54,250 nt of DNA from a virus: the IMG/VR virus record IMGVR_UViG_3300017917_002358, positions 1 to 54,250 of that record; one strand, 5' to 3'. The notes under the pieces were generated by a model, which was given only the letters and a program-made list of their open reading frames with translations, searched no databases and was not told the DNA's origin. Below, piece after piece: positions 19,089-28,551 of this stretch; positions within the stretch are counted from its first letter, which is position 1; each line of letters starts with the position of its first letter. Both the position numbers and the translations under genes were made by a program.

Positions 19089-22000
19089 TTATGATACAGT
19101 TAAACTACCAATTTGATTAATTTGTGCCGCAGTAATTGCAGAAATAATCTGCACGTTGTCTACGGTTGCTGCACTGGTAATGATTTCGTTAATATTGCAA
19201 TTAACCTGCATTAAACTACCAAATACTTCAGACTCGTTAACTGGTACTATGATAATACTTGAAATATTTGGACTTAGTTGCACATGCAGATATGCTGCTA
19301 ATTCACTGAAATAAAATGTTTCTCCAAAATCCCAATTGGCAATGTCAAAATATTGATTAATTGCAGCAATTACACTGGTTTTGACTTCGTTATCGCTGAT
19401 AACCACGTTTGGGTTTTTAACTACTTTAAAAGTTGCCTGCAGTGTAGGATCAGCCTTAGAGCCAAATAATGGCTTAAATTTTGCTGGATTATATATGATG
19501 GTATCGCTGATGGCTTTGTAATTATCCAGTGTACTGTAGTCCGTTTGAAGTTGTTCTCCAGTGGGCAAAGTTGGCTCTGGTACTATTCCCGACGTATCTT
19601 GAACCCACACTAAGTAATCAGCGGTGTACTGTTCAGTCAGCATGTAGAGATCAATGATATTATTTGGACTTGGGTCAATTCGACGATTGTTTGGACTGTT
19701 GTGACGATATTGGAAATATAGATCTTGACGACCAATTTTAGCAATATAATTTGTGACTTTGGTTAAGGTATATTTTGAATTTACCACAGACAATTGGTAA
19801 AACTCATCAGTTGTGGTCAAATAAAACAATTGACCATTTGGAAATAGAGTTTTAGCCTGCTCAAGGTCACGAAGAGTGTCATAACTACTGTTGACTGCGG
19901 CGTTGTCCACAGGAACCTCTACCGTAAATTTATCGTATCCAGATGTAGATTTAAAATAAATGTATTTGTTTTTGGTATTAACGTTTGGTGCCACAAGAAG
20001 ATCAAAAAGTTCTGGATTGTCAGGTATTCCGTCATTGTCTGAATCAGAGAACGTGATTTGTATCTTATTAATATTAACATACCCATCAACTTCTACAATG
20101 GCTTTGTTAATGTACCAAACATAGTCTAGGGCCAGTGGCTGACTGCTATCAGGAGTCGTATTGATTTTTAAAACTTTAATTTGATCATTGACAGTAAGAC
20201 CAGTTTTGGCATCATAGATTTTAGTTAGATCTTCATAGTAGAAATTGGTTTCAAGTACACTGCCAAACACATAGTTTAATCCTCGGTAATAGACTGTATA
20301 TGTCTTACCGATGGTTTGGAATGCAATAAACCAACTGCTGTCTTGTCCTTGACCGCTGGTATCTCCAGCATAGGTTAGGCTAAAATCAGAAGTTAAGTTT
20401 AAATTCTCAGGGGTGATTATTTTCCAACTGCCCGATGCTGAATCGTAACGTAATCCAAAATTAGCATAGGCCTGTATATAACTAATCATACTGTTGACTA
20501 AACTATTTGAAAGATCAACATTAAACACTGCAAAAACTTTATCCCCAATAATGGTCTGATTTGGTGGTAATATTTGATTGATAGTTACCGGACCTGACCC
20601 GTTGGCTAAATTACCCTGTCCGTTATTGGTACCATCTCCAACCACCAACTCTATGGCTGCATACACGTAATATTTGTCGCCGGGCTGATTTGGTGTTCCT
20701 GTTTTTACATAATTTCTGCTGTCAAAATAGTTTCCCGGGCCGGCACTAAAACGCACAATTGCACCCTGTTGAATATAACTGGCCGGCCCTGTCACTGCAG
20801 ATCCTATCTGCAGAATTTTTCCATCAACATCAACAAAATAACCAGTGCAACCATTGGCTATAGTTGTGCTAGTATGCCAATAAACGTTTAACAGTTCAAT
20901 CAAAGGATAGTCAGCATAAAAAAGTTGTTTTGTTTCAACTGCCTGTATGATAGGCACCACACGATCATAGATCACTCGGTAGATATTATTCAGGGTGTTA
21001 TAATCAAAATTGAAAGAGTTAGAAAAACTATCTCTATACAATATGCCATCTTGCGAAAATATATTGGTGCTTGAATATTTTCCTGTAACATCAATGACAT
21101 CTAGGTAACGGCTAATACCCGAACTGGTACGGTTAACTGCTTTGACTTTGATAATATTACTGAACAATGTATAGGGCAGAATGTTATAATCTTCCCCTGT
21201 GACCATTCGATTTTGGGTATAAAATTGTTGTGGTGCTTTGAGTTTTATATCGTCCAGACTTTCTCTCGTGCTGGCATTGGCTATGGTATACTGCAGACTA
21301 GCCGTAACAATAAGATTTTCTATTCGTCCGGCCTGACTAACATAAGGTATTGAAAATATCAATCCCTGCATTTCATCGGGGACAATTTTATATTGAAGAC
21401 CATTTGAAGTTCTATAATAAAGTCGATAACGTCCCACTGGCATGTTTGCAAAAGCACCGTCACCAAAGACCAAATCAATTTGGTCCCCAGCACGAGTATG
21501 CACTTGATAGATGTTTCTATTTAGAGTATTGTTATAGACAACGTTGGTACTGGCCACTGCAGGTACCTGAGACCATAGAGTGTCTAGGTTCCCGTTGCTG
21601 TCAACACTATATAACCACAAATCTGAATTATTAATATTATTGGTATTGATGCTGTACACACGATTTGGAATGGATTCAGCAAAATCAAAATCTATAGACT
21701 GCAGTGTGCCTTGCTTAAAATAAAAGAAAAAGCCTGTGTTAGGGCTACCGTTGCCTAACCCATCGTTTTTGTATAAAAAGTTAAAAGGTGCGTTTAGATA
21801 TGGATTGCTTTCATATATGTAGTTTTCATCCAACATCGTAGCACTTACTGCTTCAAATGACATCTGAGTACCCGATACCACCGACTGAAATGGCAGCACG
21901 GATATAGTATTGGGTATATAATTTATTTGATATTGCTCTGTTTGTATACCGTTGATAATTTTGCTAGCAGACGGCTTACCAATACCTTGATTGCTCTGCA

Positions 22001-22490
22001 GACACAGATTAAGCACTAGAGTAAACTGTTCTAACCAGTTGCTGTTTGCTGAATCGGCCCAATTTATTACTAGTCCGCTTAGATTGATACCGTTGCTATC
22101 AGAAACAGTTTCAGTAGTACTGACGCTGTCAAACTTTAAGAAGCCGCGGCTATTGATATTACGCTTTGGACTATAACTGATCAATCGAGCCAGTTTAAGA
22201 ATACTGTCTCGGCGCTGTGCAGTGTCAATGAAGTTTTCGCGAGCATTTAGGTCTCCTCGGAAAGATAATGCTTGCCCCAAAAAGGCAATCATATCTATTA
22301 AAGCAACAAATTCGCTGCTTTCGATATAATCATTAAAATCTTCAGGATAATACAACTGAAGATAACTGATCATTGAGGCTCGAAGAGTTTCGTAGTCGTA
22401 ACTTTGGAAGTCAGCGTTGCGGAAACTTTGATAAAGTTTAGTCCAATCCTCTGCGACTAGTAAACTTGTCTGTCTGGTAGTTGTGGCCAT
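19089..22490 (-). CDS. gp6: Baseplate wedge protein gp6-like
   Basis: 1133 aa. The N-terminus (DWTKLYQSFRNADFQSYDY, YLQLYYPEDFNDYIESSEFV, IDMIAFLGQALSFRGDLNAREN, RRDSILKLARLISY) matches the conserved start of T4-like gp6, the wedge protein that forms the continuous ring around the baseplate hub and holds gp25 and gp53. T4 gp6 is about 660 aa, so this version is much longer; the extra length lies mostly in the beta-rich middle and C-terminal half. It follows gp25 as in other T4-like baseplate clusters. A GATAAATA octamer lies 22 bases upstream of the ATG. Confidence 0.9.
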   Translation of the reverse strand: MATTTRQTSLLVAEDWTKLYQSFRNADFQSYDYETLRASMISYLQLYYPEDFNDYIESSEFVALIDMIAFLGQALSFRGDLNARENFIDTAQRRDSILKLARLISYSPKRNINSRGFLKFDSVSTTETVSDSNGINLSGLVINWADSANSNWLEQFTLVLNLCLQSNQGIGKPSASKIINGIQTEQYQINYIPNTISVLPFQSVVSGTQMSFEAVSATMLDENYIYESNPYLNAPFNFLYKNDGLGNGSPNTGFFFYFKQGTLQSIDFDFAESIPNRVYSINTNNINNSDLWLYSVDSNGNLDTLWSQVPAVASTNVVYNNTLNRNIYQVHTRAGDQIDLVFGDGAFANMPVGRYRLYYRTSNGLQYKIVPDEMQGLIFSIPYVSQAGRIENLIVTASLQYTIANASTRESLDDIKLKAPQQFYTQNRMVTGEDYNILPYTLFSNIIKVKAVNRTSSGISRYLDVIDVTGKYSSTNIFSQDGILYRDSFSNSFNFDYNTLNNIYRVIYDRVVPIIQAVETKQLFYADYPLIELLNVYWHTSTTIANGCTGYFVDVDGKILQIGSAVTGPASYIQQGAIVRFSAGPGNYFDSRNYVKTGTPNQPGDKYYVYAAIELVVGDGTNNGQGNLANGSGPVTINQILPPNQTIIGDKVFAVFNVDLSNSLVNSMISYIQAYANFGLRYDSASGSWKIITPENLNLTSDFSLTYAGDTSGQGQDSSWFIAFQTIGKTYTVYYRGLNYVFGSVLETNFYYEDLTKIYDAKTGLTVNDQIKVLKINTTPDSSQPLALDYVWYINKAIVEVDGYVNINKIQITFSDSDNDGIPDNPELFDLLVAPNVNTKNKYIYFKSTSGYDKFTVEVPVDNAAVNSSYDTLRDLEQAKTLFPNGQLFYLTTTDEFYQLSVVNSKYTLTKVTNYIAKIGRQDLYFQYRHNSPNNRRIDPSPNNIIDLYMLTEQYTADYLVWVQDTSGIVPEPTLPTGEQLQTDYSTLDNYKAISDTIIYNPAKFKPLFGSKADPTLQATFKVVKNPNVVISDNEVKTSVIAAINQYFDIANWDFGETFYFSELAAYLHVQLSPNISSIIIVPVNESEVFGSLMQVNCNINEIITSAATVDNVQIISAITAAQINQIGSLTVS

Positions 22491-22511
22491 ACTTTTTATT
22501 CCATTATTTTA

Positions 22512-22519
22512 TATTTATC
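22512..22519 (-). promoter_or_regulatory. Predicted T4-type late promoter for gp6
   Basis: The minus strand reads AGATAAATAT here, 21-29 bases upstream of the gp6 start codon. This matches the T4 late -10 element (TATAAATA) except at the first base and is the form seen before other late genes in this window. Confidence 0.55.
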
Positions 22520-22539
22520 TAATGGATAAAGTACGTAGT

Positions 22540-22917
22540 TTATTGCACAGACAAATTGTTATTTTGCCCGTTAAAGTTTAGACGCATGGTACCTGATTGA
22601 TTTGTAGGAACGTATCTCAGTTGTAGTTCAATGAGAATGCCCTGTTCGTATTCTGTGACCAGTACATTTTCAAAACTAACTCTAGGATCGTATTTGGCAA
22701 TGGCTTTGATATCTTCTATTATGGCTGCTTTTAGGTCTTCAGTAAAGGGTTCAAAAAGAGCATTCCATATAATAGTGCCAAAGTTTGGGCGCATGAGTTT
22801 TTCGCCTTTACGAATGTTGAAATGATTAAGAATATCTTGTTTAATCAGATCAAAACCAGTAAGACGAAAGTTAGTGGTTCTATTTTGTGTGCTAAAACCG
22901 CGGTAAATGGTTGTCAT
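22540..22917 (-). CDS. gp25: Baseplate wedge protein gp25-like
   Basis: 125 aa, close to T4 gp25 (132 aa). It contains the family pattern: a short N-terminal strand, a DLIKQDILNHFNIRKGEKLMRPNFG region (the RKGE..M.P.FG signature), IIWNALFEPFTEDLKAAI and a C-terminal strand pair. gp25 of contractile injection systems links wedge to hub and sheath initiation; related proteins exist in type VI secretion and R-type pyocins. It lies between gp5 and gp6. The ATG at 22917 is 8 bases from the gp5 stop. Confidence 0.92.
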   Translation of the reverse strand: MTTIYRGFSTQNRTTNFRLTGFDLIKQDILNHFNIRKGEKLMRPNFGTIIWNALFEPFTEDLKAAIIEDIKAIAKYDPRVSFENVLVTEYEQGILIELQLRYVPTNQSGTMRLNFNGQNNNLSVQ

Positions 22918-22922
22918 AACTA

Positions 22923-22930
22923 TATTTATC
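22923..22930 (-). promoter_or_regulatory. Possible late promoter overlapping the gp5 stop codon
   Basis: The minus strand reads GGATAAATAT across the gp5 stop (GGA TAA). Only five bases separate the octamer from the gp25 ATG, so any transcript would be nearly leaderless, and the match may simply come from the stop codon. Confidence 0.25.
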
Positions 22931-25040
22931 CTGCGTTTACTGCAGGTAATCGCGGCGCTAGGACGCTCACTGCGTAACTACCGCGTTGAAAATAAACATC
23001 GCCAGAGGTACCGTTGGCATCAGTTTTTCCTGACCCTTTTCTCCAGGAATTTGCGCCGCCTGCTCCTAGCAGATGGCCTACGGAAAGCATGCCTGCAACA
23101 GACTTATTGTCTAGGTCTTTGGTTATTGCACCGTTGGATACCATGGCTGTATAATTAGTTTTAGTGAATTCACACACTGCATTCTCTTGTTCAGATCCGT
23201 TAGACAACCATGCTTCCTTACTGTCTATTCCGTTCTTTCCAGTCCAACTGTTAGGATTGGCCAGCAGGGCTTTATGGCCGCTGGCTCCCAGTTTTGAATA
23301 ACTGGTTACTAATCCCTCTTTGATATACTTTAGTTGTTGCAGTGCTTCGGCACCAAATTGATATTTTCCAATGTACCCAAATTGATTTTCTTTAGTATAG
23401 ACGCCACCACTTTCACTTTTGCCTAACTGAGCATAGTATGCTGTCATTTCATCTGACGTTAGATTGCCAATTTGACAAGTACATGGTGGTTGATTTCGAA
23501 GATCTTTATCACCCGCTGGATTTGACACGCCCGATGTTGAAACCGAAGGTTGCTTAGTCTGATCTACCGAACTAGAAAAAGTAGGCGAAGGTTGTATTCC
23601 TGCACCAACGGGCGTTGAAGTTGCCGGTGTTTGACCGCGGTTGTAGGGCTCATGCGTTGGAGCTGCTGTTACTATAGAATTGATTTTTTTAGGTACACTT
23701 GTCCAACTTCCTCCGCTGAATTCAGTATCTGGTAAGTCTCTCGTTGGTATTACCTTGACTGGATCAACCGCATCAGTGCCCCCGCTGTTTTGTACTATAG
23801 ATGCCCCTTCTAAGGCCAAAATTCCGCCGGCTTTGACTGAGATTTTAGCATCTGCTTGTATTCTGTACAGGCCTGTCTTAAATTCTGTGCCTTCATTGGC
23901 AGTGACTTTAAATTTGCCTAAAGTAAGAAATTCAATGGTTGGTGCTTCAAATTTCAATTGAGTATTTGATTTTATATTGATAGCACCCTTAGCATTGAGA
24001 TTAAATCCAGAATCTGCATGCAGGTTAAATGTTCCTTTGGTTCGTAGATTTATTCCGCCTGATGAAAACATACTAATAACACCGTTTTTGTCAAGTTCGA
24101 TCCAACTCTCGCCGTTGGCATGAGATATATAAACAGTCTGTTCAGTATCATGCATGAGAATTTGGTGGCCCTGGGCTGTGCGCAGTCTGATCAGTTGATC
24201 ATTGCCCGTTACAGATCCGTCATCCATTACAAAAGTATGCCCGCCCTTGCGAGTGGCTACATATTGATATTTTGTATCTAACTTACCGGCCTGCAGATTG
24301 GTTAAAAAGGTGTTGTCATCTGCTGGGTCATTTTTAGGTCGTCCCGGAGTACTGATTCCAAAAACTTGGCTAGGGCTTTCTCTTTGACTGCTACTGCCTA
24401 TGACTCCTCTGATTTGATCTCTATCTAATCCCTGATTCTGCAGAATTTTATACTGTACTTCGTGCAGCGGCTTAGGAAATGTATAGTAGTTAGGGTCAAC
24501 GCCGGCCGATTTATTACCTTTAGTAGCGTATTCATTAAATTCAACTACGGGCAAAGGGGATCCTGGGCTAGTTCCTTGAGGCAAACTAGAAGAATCAACG
24601 TTGACGCTTGACCCAATAGCCGGGATCATCCAGTGGCTAAGATTTGGATTTACGCAGGCTAGCCAATATCCTCGCATAGGGTCGCCGGCTATGAAAATAA
24701 CAATGACCTGTACTCCTATGTCCGGGGGTACCATCCACATGCCATAGGTATGGCTAACTACATCAAAATTATTGGCCGGACTAACTCCAGATTGCGTTTG
24801 ATTTAATTGGCTGGTATATCCTTGATAAGGGCTAGCATAACTAACTGTGCGCCAATTGGTTGCATCAGCAGGGTCTCCCCCTAGATCTGGGATGAACACC
24901 TGTAGGCGGCCGCTACGGGTTGGATCTAGATTGTTCTTAACTATACCAATATAAGGATAGGGGTCAACTCGAGTAGCCGAGGCCTCTTCGCGCCTGGCGC
25001 TTTTAATAACTTTGGTTCCTATTCTATGATCTATAGGCAT
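22926..25040 (-). CDS. gp5: Baseplate hub / spike protein gp5-like with C-terminal lytic-like domain
   Basis: 704 aa. Residues about 25-150 look like the gp5/VgrG OB-fold domain (YPYIGIVKNNLDPTRSGRLQVFIPDLGG, MWMVPPDIGVQVIVIFIAGD). Residues about 300-425 are a run of short alternating strands (INLRTKGTFNLHADSGFNLN, INIKSNTQLKFEAPTI) typical of the triple-stranded beta-helix needle. A Pro/Ser/Thr-rich linker follows to about residue 520. The last 180 residues form a separate domain with KSESGGVYTKENQFGYIGKYQFG near residue 540, resembling phage transglycosylase/lysozyme-like domains, where the Glu of SESGG would be catalytic. In T4 gp5 the lysozyme lies between OB fold and helix; here it follows the helix. 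Confidence 0.88.
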   Translation of the reverse strand: MPIDHRIGTKVIKSARREEASATRVDPYPYIGIVKNNLDPTRSGRLQVFIPDLGGDPADATNWRTVSYASPYQGYTSQLNQTQSGVSPANNFDVVSHTYGMWMVPPDIGVQVIVIFIAGDPMRGYWLACVNPNLSHWMIPAIGSSVNVDSSSLPQGTSPGSPLPVVEFNEYATKGNKSAGVDPNYYTFPKPLHEVQYKILQNQGLDRDQIRGVIGSSSQRESPSQVFGISTPGRPKNDPADDNTFLTNLQAGKLDTKYQYVATRKGGHTFVMDDGSVTGNDQLIRLRTAQGHQILMHDTEQTVYISHANGESWIELDKNGVISMFSSGGINLRTKGTFNLHADSGFNLNAKGAINIKSNTQLKFEAPTIEFLTLGKFKVTANEGTEFKTGLYRIQADAKISVKAGGILALEGASIVQNSGGTDAVDPVKVIPTRDLPDTEFSGGSWTSVPKKINSIVTAAPTHEPYNRGQTPATSTPVGAGIQPSPTFSSSVDQTKQPSVSTSGVSNPAGDKDLRNQPPCTCQIGNLTSDEMTAYYAQLGKSESGGVYTKENQFGYIGKYQFGAEALQQLKYIKEGLVTSYSKLGASGHKALLANPNSWTGKNGIDSKEAWLSNGSEQENAVCEFTKTNYTAMVSNGAITKDLDNKSVAGMLSVGHLLGAGGANSWRKGSGKTDANGTSGDVYFQRGSYAVSVLAPRLPAVNAG

Positions 25041-25041
25041 G

Positions 25042-28000
25042 TTACAAACCTAACCTTTCTCTTAGTTGTGCTCTTTGCTGTAGACTAGATTCCCATTCGC
25101 GGCGAGCCACCGCAGCCCTAGCATAATCTCCTTGATTCTCATAAATTGTCTGTAGTGTTCTCCACTTATCTGCAGAATCATTAACGATTTCAAGTTTTTT
25201 TGCTGGATCAGTAGTACTTAACTGTTTAGTTAAATTATCTTGCACATCAGAGATCAATTGATCTTCTTTGGATATCCCTGCAGAGGCTGCAGGTTCGTTG
25301 CTTGCATTAATGTCTTGTGTTGGTGCTGTATCTCGCACTGTTGCAAGTTCCTGCTGAGTCTGACTTTGTCCCACAGGCTGATTGTTGATCTCTGCCACCG
25401 GTTGATCTTGTCCCGGCTGTTGGGCCGCAGCGGTGTCTGCTTGTTGTGCTGTGCTAGGCGGTATACTATTTTCAGTAGCAGTATCAACTGTGGGAGCGGG
25501 CGGTTTTTGTAGTTGCCCCTGAGAGTCAACTGTTGCACCATCTTGAGGCCTGTTGTTATCTCCAGCAGGTTGGTAAGTTGTGTGATCATAAGCCACTTGT
25601 CTTGGTAGTCGAACCAAATCTAATTCTTGAGTGAAAATACCGTTGGAAAACTGATTAGCCACAGTGACCACCTGATATAGGCCACTGAATGTATTATATT
25701 CAGGATTGATTTCTTCAATCAGTCCAGTGCTTTCGTTGTAGTCTCTACCTGTATTAAATAGAATTTGTACGTAAACCCCGCCGTCATCCATTATTAAACT
25801 ATTGTTTCCAGGAAGAAGCCTAGGGTCAACACTGGGCATGCGATTTAAAGTTTTTTGTTCCTTTTCAGTAGGCGGTCGAAAGTATATATCGTCCTGTTTG
25901 ATAAAATCAGGATCTCCTAAAATCTTTAATTTTACATTTACCATGTCAGCGTAACTGCGAGTGAGTATGCTGTCGTTCAAATCTGCAGCCGCAACCTTTT
26001 TAGCAACTATCGAATCTCCAGTGGCTACCTGTGGACTGTTTTGCACGGTATATTTTATTACCGAAGGCATTACCGAATTTGGGTCTTGTACAACACTACC
26101 GTCATCACTACGTGGTCTTGCCCCTGCATAATTAGGGCTGTTTGTGTCTTCATAATTGTACAGTTTACCACCCGGTACCGAGTATACCGAGGTAAGATTA
26201 TCTCTATATGCAGTATACTGCATATAATAAAGAACGTTAAATTTTAAGTCAAAGTCAATAATATCGTCGTTTTTTCCAGTAAAAATGTAGTTGTAGATTT
26301 TAACTGGATTTCTTTGAACGCCTTGTGGTCCAACTTCACTTCTGAGATTATATATTTTATAAGGTTTTACAGTGTAGGTTATTTCTCGAGAATATATGCC
26401 GCGGCGGCTGTCAAATTTAGTAATGCGAATTGTGGGTATTATTTTAAACCAATTTAAAGGTTTATCTTTGTATGTTTCTTTTTGTTGTTCATAATCACTG
26501 CTCTCTGGAACAGCCAATTGATCTAATATATAACTGCTGTTGCGTATAACATACTCTAAAAGTTTTTCTATGGTAGTGCCTCGATTTATTTGAAACACTG
26601 TTTTGTCTGGTTCATATATGCTACATTCTACCCCGGTGTCTGCTCGTCTCATTTTGATTTGATCATCTTGCATGGGAGTTTTTCTTGGGGAATTAGTATC
26701 TTGGCTAATAAATGTTGCTGCGCCAATGTCAAACTTTCCCTCTGGGTCTTTGATAAATTCAAATTTATAGGTATCATACCATTCAATTTTGTTTTTTATT
26801 TTTAATGCCTTATACCATGCATTTATAGCACTACCATAACTTCCGGCTCTAAAATAAGCCAGACCACCCGGACTATAAGTAGGATTAATAGTTTTCTCTG
26901 CTACACCGCTTTGTGTAACATTAAGTTTGCCACCAGAAAAGGTTTTTGGAATAACTTGTCTGTTTTTTTCTTCAGTTTCTCTGCGTTGCTGCTCGTTTTG
27001 GAAATCAAGAGCCTGTTGCAGTTCATCTCCCTGGGTCCCTTCGATACTTTGAAAAAATCCTCTAACGTCAGACGCTGCAATTTCAAAATTTGCCGGAGTT
27101 GACACGGTGGTTACATCATAAGCACTGTGACTGTATGGCACCGCAGTTATTTTATATTCAGAGCCCCGAGTACTGATATTAACATCTACAGTTACGAGTT
27201 TTATAGGTATGCGTTTTTTAAGTTCCTCAATTGATCCTACGATTGATCCGTCTTCCCCTATGGCAAAAAATTCAATTTGCAGAAGATAACTAATGTCTAG
27301 ATAATTTTTAATACCTAGTTTGTCGCAGGCTTTTTGTAGATTTTGTATAAAAGTAAATCCATAGGGTTCAATGAGAGTAAAACTCATGTCGACTGCATTG
27401 GTATTTCTACTTAGATCATTGGGAGCAATTACCGTATTGAGATTAAAATCATCAAAATAAAAGTCATTTGCAAAAAATTCATTTCTAGGTAGAGTTTCGC
27501 TATATCGCCCGGCGCTGGCAACTAACACATGTTTAGGAGTATAATTCTGATTTAATACCAAATCATTGTATTCTGAAACTGTTACAAGGTCCAGGCTGAG
27601 TGCATAGATGTAACTTGGATATTGTTTTAATCTATTAGGTATTGGTTTTAATGGTACCGCCGATCCCTCGCCCACGTCGGCTACACGGTCTGCGCCAACG
27701 ACTGTTACTGTCAATGGATCAGCACTGGTTGCAGATATATCATCACCCACCAGTGCCCCAACAACTTGAAATTGCCGTCCTAAACTAGTATCAACAGCAT
27801 CACCGGGTGTCAAAGGTTTGGCAAGATTCGCTTTTTCTTGGTCGCTTAAAGGTTGTTCACTGGCAGTTACCGAATCGGCATTACTCGTAGAAACATTGGC
27901 CGCAGCGGCAGGATCGGCGGCTGAAGATGGACCACTGACTGTGGTAGCCTGGGCGGCGCTAATCTGTTGTTGTAGAGTTTCAACCTGTGATTTAGCATTT

Positions 28001-28245
28001 TGATATTGGGTATCAAGGGCACTGAATTCATTTCTATAAAAAGATCTGGCTGCATTGAAAGCATCTTGGGAGGCTTGATATAATTCTTGATTGTCTGGAT
28101 TGGCACGTGATGCTGCCCGAGCACTTTCTGTGGCTGCGGTTAGTTGCTTGTAACGAGCATCTGCGGCCTCCCACTGCGACTGTAGGGCCAACAGAGTGGA
28201 CTGCGCTTGAGTCAACTGCTGTTGAAGAGATGCTAAATCTGCCAT
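25042..28245 (-). CDS. Large baseplate hub-like protein, gp27 candidate
   Basis: 1067 aa. Residues 1-130 are Gln/Ala-rich and predicted coiled coil (LASLQQQLTQAQSTLLALQSQW and further heptads). The folded part begins near residue 205 (YPSYIYALSLDLVTVSEYNDLV) and includes MSFTLIEPYGFTFIQNLQKACDKLG and a strand-rich region to about 890. The last 170 residues are Gln/Pro/Thr-rich and likely disordered, ending in another charged helical segment. It sits between gp53 and gp5, and a gp27 hub is otherwise missing from the window. A gp27-type or fused hub protein is therefore the best hypothesis, resting on position and fold-like features rather than a clear motif. No catalytic motif was seen. Confidence 0.6.
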   Translation of the reverse strand: MADLASLQQQLTQAQSTLLALQSQWEAADARYKQLTAATESARAASRANPDNQELYQASQDAFNAARSFYRNEFSALDTQYQNAKSQVETLQQQISAAQATTVSGPSSAADPAAAANVSTSNADSVTASEQPLSDQEKANLAKPLTPGDAVDTSLGRQFQVVGALVGDDISATSADPLTVTVVGADRVADVGEGSAVPLKPIPNRLKQYPSYIYALSLDLVTVSEYNDLVLNQNYTPKHVLVASAGRYSETLPRNEFFANDFYFDDFNLNTVIAPNDLSRNTNAVDMSFTLIEPYGFTFIQNLQKACDKLGIKNYLDISYLLQIEFFAIGEDGSIVGSIEELKKRIPIKLVTVDVNISTRGSEYKITAVPYSHSAYDVTTVSTPANFEIAASDVRGFFQSIEGTQGDELQQALDFQNEQQRRETEEKNRQVIPKTFSGGKLNVTQSGVAEKTINPTYSPGGLAYFRAGSYGSAINAWYKALKIKNKIEWYDTYKFEFIKDPEGKFDIGAATFISQDTNSPRKTPMQDDQIKMRRADTGVECSIYEPDKTVFQINRGTTIEKLLEYVIRNSSYILDQLAVPESSDYEQQKETYKDKPLNWFKIIPTIRITKFDSRRGIYSREITYTVKPYKIYNLRSEVGPQGVQRNPVKIYNYIFTGKNDDIIDFDLKFNVLYYMQYTAYRDNLTSVYSVPGGKLYNYEDTNSPNYAGARPRSDDGSVVQDPNSVMPSVIKYTVQNSPQVATGDSIVAKKVAAADLNDSILTRSYADMVNVKLKILGDPDFIKQDDIYFRPPTEKEQKTLNRMPSVDPRLLPGNNSLIMDDGGVYVQILFNTGRDYNESTGLIEEINPEYNTFSGLYQVVTVANQFSNGIFTQELDLVRLPRQVAYDHTTYQPAGDNNRPQDGATVDSQGQLQKPPAPTVDTATENSIPPSTAQQADTAAAQQPGQDQPVAEINNQPVGQSQTQQELATVRDTAPTQDINASNEPAASAGISKEDQLISDVQDNLTKQLSTTDPAKKLEIVNDSADKWRTLQTIYENQGDYARAAVARREWESSLQQRAQLRERLGL

Positions 28246-28248
28246 ATT

Positions 28249-28551
28249 TTATAGCCCTAATGCAGTGACTAAATTTTGTTTTTGCGGTACGTAGATAATT
28301 ACGCCAGGTTCAAAATCAAACACAGGGTCTTGTATAACATTGGGGTTTCGAACACTAAACACCCACCAAAGTGTTGGATCCCCGTATAGGTCATAGGCCA
28401 ATAGATCTGGTCTGTATTTGTATATGCTGTCAATTTGATAGGCTAGATCAGAAGAAGTTATGGGTATACTAGGAATGTTTGCTATATCAAGAAAAAAACC
28501 ATAGATATTGGTCTTAGCATAGGGGCTGGTCTTACCGTAGTTCGCTGCCAT
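28249..28551 (-). CDS. gp53: Baseplate wedge protein gp53-like
   Basis: 100 aa. It carries the pattern typical of gp53 in T4-like phages: a Tyr-rich start (YAKTNIYGFFLDI), then IDSIYKYRPDLLAYDLYGDP, TLWWVFSVRNPNVIQDPVFDF, and a LysM-like end (EPGVIIYVPQKQNL). T4 gp53 is about 196 aa, so this is the shorter form. gp53 clamps wedges together around the hub. The ATG overlaps the stop of the upstream gene (TAATG), indicating translational coupling; a GGAGG-type ribosome binding site lies upstream. Confidence 0.85.
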   Translation of the reverse strand: MAANYGKTSPYAKTNIYGFFLDIANIPSIPITSSDLAYQIDSIYKYRPDLLAYDLYGDPTLWWVFSVRNPNVIQDPVFDFEPGVIIYVPQKQNLVTALGL

